DNA of 64,000 nt from Saccharomycopsis crataegensis (taxonomy: Eukaryota > Ascomycota > Saccharomycetes > Ascoideales > Saccharomycopsidaceae): the NCBI RefSeq assembly GCF_037102585.1, contig NW_027043819.1, forward strand, positions 1,860,001-1,924,000, read 5' to 3'. Position 1 is the stretch's first letter; every line of letters starts with the position of its first letter. Positions 58,405-64,000 of this stretch are shown here, piece after piece. The notes beneath the pieces were generated by a model that worked only from the letters and a program-made list of their open reading frames with translations, did not search any database and had not been told where the DNA came from. Position numbers and translations under genes: made by a program.

Positions 58405-60588
58405 TCAACCCATATGATGATGGTGATGGTTTGCCCCACCAAGATGAGGGCTAACACTCATATGTTGACCAGCAGAACTCATATTATGGGTGACCCCAGC
58501 ACTTCCTCCGGCACCTCCCATATGACCAGTAGCAGGAATCACGGCATCAGTAGCGATCTCAGATTTCGGCACTTGGAACCCGTTTCCCGATTCTTTTAAT
58601 TGCTGGTTGATTTCGGCGTTGATATTCATTTTGATTTTGCGGATATCGTTATAAATATCTTTATCGATGATCTGCAAATCAGGGAACCGTTCCTGTAATC
58701 TGCGCTTGAGGAACTGAGGCTTGGTCATCCCTTGCAAATACAAGTCGGTCATGTACTTGATATGTTCATCGGTACGTTTTCTCAAGATCGGATGGTCTTT
58801 CAAGTTATTGTAAGCCAAAGGATGGTTATGCTCGGCAGATGGCACCGATAACTTATAAGTATTGGTTTTTTTGTCCATCTTGACGTGGACTTTGAACGGA
58901 CAATTCAATTTCCGGGATTGTCTATTCCGTTTCTTGATCACTTTCCCTAAACTATCAACGGTCTCTCCCTTTTCATTGACGTTGATCGCGGCTTGCTTAA
59001 TACTACTCCGACGTTTCACAAGGTTTTCTGCTGGAGTACCCCCACGCTCGCATCGATATAATGCGTAACCCCGATTCTTGCCAGATTTATAAATCACAAG
59101 CCCTACTTGGGTCTCGGCCATGTAAGCCTTCAAATACGCCTTTGCACTTTCCATGGTTTTGAAATCTTGTTCCACCGGAGGAGGAATTTCCATAGAGTCT
59201 TGGTTCGCCGATGTCATTTGGTTGTTATTGTTATTATTAGGAAGGTGGTGAGGAAGGTGGTGAGGAAGATGATGAGGAATATGGTGAGGGAGTTGGTGTT
59301 GGTGTTGTTGTTGTTGTTGTTGCTGGTGCTGGTGCTGGTGTTGGTGAGGATCCATCGCTGATCCCTGGGGGCCAACATTTTCCCGAGCCGACTTAAATGA
59401 TTCCATCATGGTACTGGCAAGTTGATGGTTACTAAGTGAAGAAAGGGCGATTGCTTGACTGAGAACATTCGAAGAAAATGGCATTTGCAATTGATTTTCG
59501 TGGGGTTTATCATTCTCTTCTTTGACGATGGCGTTGGAAATTTCTGGATCAATGTTTTCGGAGCTAGAAAACATGTTGGCCGCCTCAAGAAGCAGGCGAT
59601 TAACTTGGCTAATCGGGGCATTACCAAGAATATTATCGACAAACGCTTTAAGTTTGAAACACCGGTGCATACCGTTCCTGATGGTATCATCAGAAAGCCC
59701 GGAGACTTTAAAAGTGTTGGCGACAAAGAACTTGATGCTTTCGAAATCACTAATGTTCTCGTAATAAAGCAACTTATAAATCAATTTACTCAAATCATCA
59801 AATGATTGCAACGCAATACGGAGCTCAATGTCATGGTCTTTTTCGCCGATTTCTGGGGAAATCGCGAATTTCGACTGAACCACCGTCTTGACTTTTTCAG
59901 GATCGACAATCCCGCTACTGTGCACCAAATCAAAGATGGTTTCCACCGCCTCGAACGACTTGATTCTTGAAGGGTCGTATCCTGCCACCGGATGCGAATG
60001 AAGTGGACATGGAACCGATAATTGATAGCGGTTGGTGTACCGGTCGTGTTTGATCGACACGTTGAACGCGCAATTCTTGTCTTTAGAATCTTCTCCATGC
60101 TGTTTACCGCCACTACTCATATGGCATCGGTAATTGACGGTGCCACGAGACCGATTAGACCGATAAATCACCAACTTGGTGTTGGTGTGCGCCATATAGT
60201 TCATGATATAAGTTTTCGCTTCATCGATGGTTGCAAAAGATTGTTCTGGTGGGGCTGGAGGTTGGACAATGCTATGGTCAATCGATTCTGGAGGTCCAGG
60301 AAGTTCACCATCATCAATGTCGTCTTCATCATCCCCAGCAGCAGCAGCACTAACATCATCATGAGACTGGTGATCGTCATTGTTAGGAACCGCGTTTGTA
60401 GCGGCGGCATTATCATCATTAACGACGTCGTCGTTGTTGTTGTTCAGAGTAGAACCGACAGCCACCGCGGCAGCAGCAGCAGCAGCGGCAGCAGCAGCAG
60501 CACTATCGACAGCGGCGGCAGCAGCAGCAACAGCCTCGGCAGCAGCAGCAGCACTATCGACGGAAGAAGGGTTGTTGGAGGGATCCAT
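58405..60588 (-). CDS. Tandem FAR1/WRKY-GCM1-type DNA-binding factor (RBF1-like)
   Basis: 727 residues from the ATG at 60588; the frame opens at a TTG upstream, not used. Two related zinc-binding modules are seen. Module 1 (about 115-200) has TIDEAKTYIMNYM, LVIYRSNRSRG, YRCHM, CAFNV and HSHPV; module 2 (about 470-590) has TMESAKAYLKAYM, LVIYKSGKNRG, YRCERG, CPFKV and HNHPL. Each has the C-x-C-x-HxH pattern of the FAR1/WRKY-GCM1 superfamily, related to Mutator-like transposase N-termini. The N-terminus (1-100) is an Ala run; 414-455 is a His/Gln/Leu/Pro repeat (HHLP units). The C-terminus is His-rich. Candida albicans Rbf1 has, as I recall, the same general design (uncertain). The target sequence cannot be read from here. 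Confidence 0.62.
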   Translation of the reverse strand: MDPSNNPSSVDSAAAAAEAVAAAAAAVDSAAAAAAAAAAAAVAVGSTLNNNNDDVVNDDNAAATNAVPNNDDHQSHDDVSAAAAGDDEDDIDDGELPGPPESIDHSIVQPPAPPEQSFATIDEAKTYIMNYMAHTNTKLVIYRSNRSRGTVNYRCHMSSGGKQHGEDSKDKNCAFNVSIKHDRYTNRYQLSVPCPLHSHPVAGYDPSRIKSFEAVETIFDLVHSSGIVDPEKVKTVVQSKFAISPEIGEKDHDIELRIALQSFDDLSKLIYKLLYYENISDFESIKFFVANTFKVSGLSDDTIRNGMHRCFKLKAFVDNILGNAPISQVNRLLLEAANMFSSSENIDPEISNAIVKEENDKPHENQLQMPFSSNVLSQAIALSSLSNHQLASTMMESFKSARENVGPQGSAMDPHQHQHQHQQQQQQQHQHQLPHHIPHHLPHHLPHHLPNNNNNNQMTSANQDSMEIPPPVEQDFKTMESAKAYLKAYMAETQVGLVIYKSGKNRGYALYRCERGGTPAENLVKRRSSIKQAAINVNEKGETVDSLGKVIKKRNRQSRKLNCPFKVHVKMDKKTNTYKLSVPSAEHNHPLAYNNLKDHPILRKRTDEHIKYMTDLYLQGMTKPQFLKRRLQERFPDLQIIDKDIYNDIRKIKMNINAEINQQLKESGNGFQVPKSEIATDAVIPATGHMGGAGGSAGVTHNMSSAGQHMSVSPHLGGANHHHHHMG
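59221..59350. repeat. 12-bp tandem repeat coding HHLP units and adjoining CAN runs
   Basis: Imperfect repeats of GGAAGGTGGTGA (plus strand) encode His-His-Leu-Pro on the minus strand, about four copies, followed by GTT/GGT runs for Gln and His. They lie inside the factor gene 58405-60588 and vary at single bases. Confidence 0.8.
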
Positions 60589-60866
60589 CGTGTTGCGAGA
60601 GGTGGTTAGCAATTTTGTGATATTTTGTTGCTAACAGCACAGAAAACACTTTGACAAAAAAACTTTTTTTTTTTTCTCAAGGGAAGACAGAGACAGAGAG
60701 ACAGAGAAAAAAAACACACACACACAATCTGTTGGTGTGTGTCAGGTGACTGAAATATCCGTGATTAATTTCACTAATAATATGTACGAATTGTCCCGAT
60801 AGACTGAACAAGATAAGTCGGGATTTCCTTTTTCTTTTCTCTTTTTATGGCCCTGAGAAATGAACC

Positions 60867-62954
60867 ATGGCACAGTCTGGTGTTCTGATCGCTCAATTGC
60901 CGCAAGATGTATGGAATGAAATCTTTCAATTCGTGTGTCCCGCCACTATGTGCTGTCTCCGGCTTGTATCGAAAGAGTTCGACCTCGTGGTGAAAACTAG
61001 CAGGATATGGCGACAATGGAGTGTGGCCCGGTGGTTTACGATACACGATATCGATAAACGTGCTTTGACTGGTGTTGATGACTTCTTTTATTATTATACT
61101 CATAGACGTACCAAAGAACGTCGGTTCTTGTCCGATCTAACCCATTCGATAAACAATCTCAACATTGACGCGACTTTTGATCAGCTATGGAGAATTTTGG
61201 AAGATGAGAATATCTACGACATGATTCCTCTCCTATTCAATTTATCTCGGGCTAGTCCCACTGGTTTAGAAGGCTTCCCTCGAAAACATATCATTCTCAA
61301 TTTACTACGATCGCTTAGAAGCAATGTGGGGTTCCAATTCATTCACCACCACACCTTACAACATGACAATACTATGACAATTCCTCTTGAAGAATGTTTT
61401 TTCAAACTTTCGTACTTTGATCCTTGTTTTGATGTGTTGCTTCCTTATAGGAACCTTGTGATCGATGAAGTGTTACGATTATACCACGATATTGTTGATA
61501 ACGCTACTATGCCGTATTCCCATACCCATTCGGTGGTACTACTAGGAACATTGTTATTCAAAGTCAAGGAGAAAAACTATACTTCCAAATTATCAGCAAA
61601 CCATCTAAAAGTCATTGTTCAACCGTCGCCTCCTCTGTTGGAAGATAATTTTCTACTACGGGTGTACAGTGGAGAAACCCGGGGCAGTACGATCTTATTG
61701 AACAGTATTGTCGCAAGATTAGCCAATAAATTGGGAATCCCTTGCCATGTTTCAAGAACCGTGATTGTTGTCAATGATTCGATGGCGGAAAATGGCCGAT
61801 CGATGGTGTTTGTTAATAAACGAAACGTTCAAGTGTTCACCAACGCCCAAATCGCCCAACATGTACGACATCATGGAACCCATCGTACCAGAAGAATCAG
61901 AGGTATGCGAATGGTAGGAGGAGGAGGAGCGTCGATGGTGGAATCATTGGTCAAAGAATATTTGGCACCATTACTGGTTCAAGATGTTTTAAGCTACGTG
62001 TTTGATTTCAAATTCCCGCTGGTCACCGAGCTTCTGAGTCTTGCTAATAGACGAGATGATGTGCGGGTCAGGGAAATGTACGAGACGTTGTTCCCAATTT
62101 CTGGGTCCGAAGTCTCGCGCGATCGATTCGAGTATATTTCTGCTTACTATAAGCTCATGGTCGTTGCCAAAGAGACCTCGACCTCGACCTCGACCTCGAG
62201 AAATGATCCATTACTGGCTTCTGAAAGTTTAGAACGGGTTCGGGCTCATGAGAAACTCGTTGATGACCTTAAATTTTCATATTTCACCGATTTACCATTC
62301 ATTAAAAGATACTGGCCATTGGAAATTGACCCCCACCAACAGGAATATTTCCAGCGATTCGCTGAGCAGCTTAAACAAGAGTATTGCGATTTATTCCTAA
62401 AGCACTTCAACATCCATCCCGATACCGGCGGTTATCCAAAGTCACGCAGATTCCAGGTCGGCGATGTGGTGTACCATCAACGATGGTCGACGTATGGGAT
62501 TGTTGTTGGGTGGAAAGCGGTGCCGAACTATAGTGCGGTGCTTGATGGGACTGGGGAGACCACGTATACTGTGTTTTACAATGTTTACAGTAGTGGAGGG
62601 GCCAGTTTTGTTGGCAGTATGGGCAATGATGGCGGGGGAATTGGGGGATCGGTGAGCGTTTACGCACAAGCAGGACTTGTGGGTCGACGAGGCAGAGGTA
62701 ATGAGAATGATTACGATGGGGTGGTTGAAGGAATTGGTGAGTTGTATTTTGTTGGCTCAGGTGATGATGATGATGAAGAAGAAGAAGAAGAAGATGGGTT
62801 AGTGGGGCTGATGATTCTCCCAGAGATTGATGGCTCAATCATTAAAGACTTGTGCAGCCATGAGCTGATCGGGCTATTTTTTGAACGATATGATGATACC
62901 AGTGGTAGGTTTATTGCCACGAAGCTTCTCAAGAAATTGTACCCTAATTTATAA
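60867..62954 (+). CDS. F-box protein with SirB1-like and YccV domains (FBXO21-like)
   Basis: 695 residues. An F-box sits at the N-terminus (about 8-50: IAQLPQDVWNEIFQFVCPAT, then LRLVSKEFDLVV and IWRQW), which would link it to SCF through Skp1. The middle (about 70-470) contains GETRGSTILLNSIVARLANK and GIPCHVSRT, matching the SirB1/transglutaminase-like core that in FBXO21 precedes the YccV domain. The YccV (hemimethylated-DNA-binding-like) domain starts near 528 (RFQVGDVVYHQRWSTYGIVV) and is interrupted by Gly- and Asp/Glu-rich inserts (about 590-645) before HELIGLFFERYD and RFI. Start ATG is in a good context (ACCATGG). Two short out-of-frame ATGs lie upstream at 60847 and 60860. Confidence 0.72.
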   Translation: MAQSGVLIAQLPQDVWNEIFQFVCPATMCCLRLVSKEFDLVVKTSRIWRQWSVARWFTIHDIDKRALTGVDDFFYYYTHRRTKERRFLSDLTHSINNLNIDATFDQLWRILEDENIYDMIPLLFNLSRASPTGLEGFPRKHIILNLLRSLRSNVGFQFIHHHTLQHDNTMTIPLEECFFKLSYFDPCFDVLLPYRNLVIDEVLRLYHDIVDNATMPYSHTHSVVLLGTLLFKVKEKNYTSKLSANHLKVIVQPSPPLLEDNFLLRVYSGETRGSTILLNSIVARLANKLGIPCHVSRTVIVVNDSMAENGRSMVFVNKRNVQVFTNAQIAQHVRHHGTHRTRRIRGMRMVGGGGASMVESLVKEYLAPLLVQDVLSYVFDFKFPLVTELLSLANRRDDVRVREMYETLFPISGSEVSRDRFEYISAYYKLMVVAKETSTSTSTSRNDPLLASESLERVRAHEKLVDDLKFSYFTDLPFIKRYWPLEIDPHQQEYFQRFAEQLKQEYCDLFLKHFNIHPDTGGYPKSRRFQVGDVVYHQRWSTYGIVVGWKAVPNYSAVLDGTGETTYTVFYNVYSSGGASFVGSMGNDGGGIGGSVSVYAQAGLVGRRGRGNENDYDGVVEGIGELYFVGSGDDDDEEEEEEDGLVGLMILPEIDGSIIKDLCSHELIGLFFERYDDTSGRFIATKLLKKLYPNL

Positions 62955-64000
62955 TGCTGATGTAATATATGATTAAATTTAGTCTAATTAGTTGTTGTTG
63001 TTTATAAAAATAGTAATTTTTTTCGCGAGTATCGATAGGGGCTGGAAAAAGAAGTATCAAATGATTGGCAGCTTACTACATATATTATCTTTTTTTTGTC
63101 TTAGGCAATTAGATATGGTGGAGACAGAGAGACAGAGAAAATATAGAGGTGAAATTTCATGACGTTAATTAGATAAATTAGATTGACATTTCTTTTTAGT
63201 TAATTAGCATTGTTAATTAAATTAGATGAAGGCTGTCGGATACACGCGGTCCATAATTATTATAATTCACACTAAAAAAAAAAGCATTAAATAAATAGTT
63301 TAAACATTTTGCGGTACGATAGATGAATGGGCTAATGTTGTCCTTCGATAAATGCAGAGAAAGAGGAAGTAGTGTCAGATAGAGACGATGGAAGCAAATT
63401 ATCAATATGTAACAATAATTTACAGAAGGTTCAATTGGGAATGATGCAAAAAAAAAAAAAAAAAATGGGGCCGATCATTTTTGATCGACTGGCCGCAATT
63501 GGTAACAAATTAATGAAAAATGTTTATTATCATTATAATTATTATAATTATGATTATAATTCGGTGTGCAATAAAGAGGAATTTCAACATTCTTGAAAAA
63601 GCATTAAAGAGGGAATTTTCAAATTCGATGATGATGGAGTGGCAGTTCATTCCTTAATTACTAAATTAATTAATTAAAATGGGAAAGCCTCGTATATTCA
63701 TTAGGCATGGTGGTGGAGAGAAAGAAGAGAATCATCTTCTTAATAATAATGGCTAAATGACCATTTGTGGTTGATCATTCATCCAGTATTAAACAATTGT
63801 AAATAATAGTGTTTTGCCCTGGGTGGCCCCATGTACCCACCATCAGAGAATGGTGCCGAGGGGGACTGTCCAAGCACCGCACGGCTGGAAACTTTCACGA
63901 AGCACACAGCACATCGAAAATATTGTGAAAGGTAGGTGTTGATAATGAAATGACTGTAGAGAAGGTATTTCTTGTAAACGTGAATCTGTCAATAATATTA
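62955..64000. other. 1.05 kb 3' end of window, no recognised gene
   Basis: AT-rich with an imperfect (ATTATA) stretch at about 63524-63560 and a run of 17 A at about 63448-63464. A GC-richer segment (63816-63895) includes GGGTGGCCCCATGTACCCACC, with a short inverted pattern. Possibly the promoter of a gene beyond the window. Confidence 0.4.

Noticed and set aside
59221-59350. Short regular repeats that might suggest a CRISPR-like array
   Set aside because: They are 12-bp tandem units without spacers, in frame, coding for HHLP in a factor gene of a eukaryote.
60022-60609. 195-codon plus-strand frame opposite the tandem-domain factor
   Set aside because: Antisense shadow of the Ala-run and first DNA-binding module; low-complexity Ser/Gly product.
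62407-62838. 143-codon open frame opposite the F-box gene
   Set aside because: Antisense shadow of the YccV region, with His/Ser/Pro-biased composition explained by the acidic and Gly codons of the real strand.

Overview
The window is about 64 kb of nuclear DNA from a budding yeast (Saccharomycotina). The coding sequences are mostly single-exon and closely packed. The introns are short (54 to 161 bp), lie near the 5' ends of genes, and carry the branch site TACTAAC or close variants. The best matches of nearly all recognisable proteins are Saccharomyces/Candida-type orthologues. Gene order is not that of S. cerevisiae as far as I know it, and I cannot name the species. CTG codons are scarce in strongly expressed genes; where they occur in weaker genes they sit mostly at hydrophobic positions, which leans towards the standard code but does not prove it.
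Layout. 0-5 kb: 3' part of a PCI-domain (CSN1-like) gene, ICP55 (mitochondrial peptidase), and HOP1 (meiotic axis HORMA protein) with one intron and an apparent one-base frameshift. 5-13 kb: SPT16 (FACT), a small unknown gene, MSL1 (U2 snRNP), DUT1 (dUTPase) and MDM38 (mitochondrial LETM1 protein). 13-19 kb: ATG13, rebuilt here with three exons, then a 2.1 kb gap holding two possible small genes. 19-27 kb: AIM9, GPI17, ZIP4/SPO22 (rebuilt as six exons) and MMS2 (four exons). 27-37 kb: SOM1, a 1.4 kb gap, a large proline-tailed protein that may be LDB17-like, and COP1 (alpha-COP, two exons). 37-48 kb: UTR2, CPS1, CCL1, glycogenin, CCT2 (first exon is only the start codon) and EFM3. 48-64 kb: RSP5 (two exons), MME1, a SNAPIN-like gene, OST3, a GH5 glucanase-like gene, a factor with two FAR1/WRKY-GCM1-type domains, and an F-box/SirB1-like/YccV protein.
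Most genes are unrelated housekeeping functions: chromatin, splicing, secretion, mitochondria, cell wall, autophagy and ubiquitin. I see no mobile element, CRISPR array, rRNA or tRNA, and no gene cluster forming an obvious pathway. The most notable feature is the pair of meiotic genes. HOP1 and ZIP4 hold six of the 14 introns, and all six of their 5' splice sites differ from the GTATGT found in five of the other eight introns (the remaining three use GTACGT or GTGAGT). This is reminiscent of meiosis-regulated splicing in S. cerevisiae.
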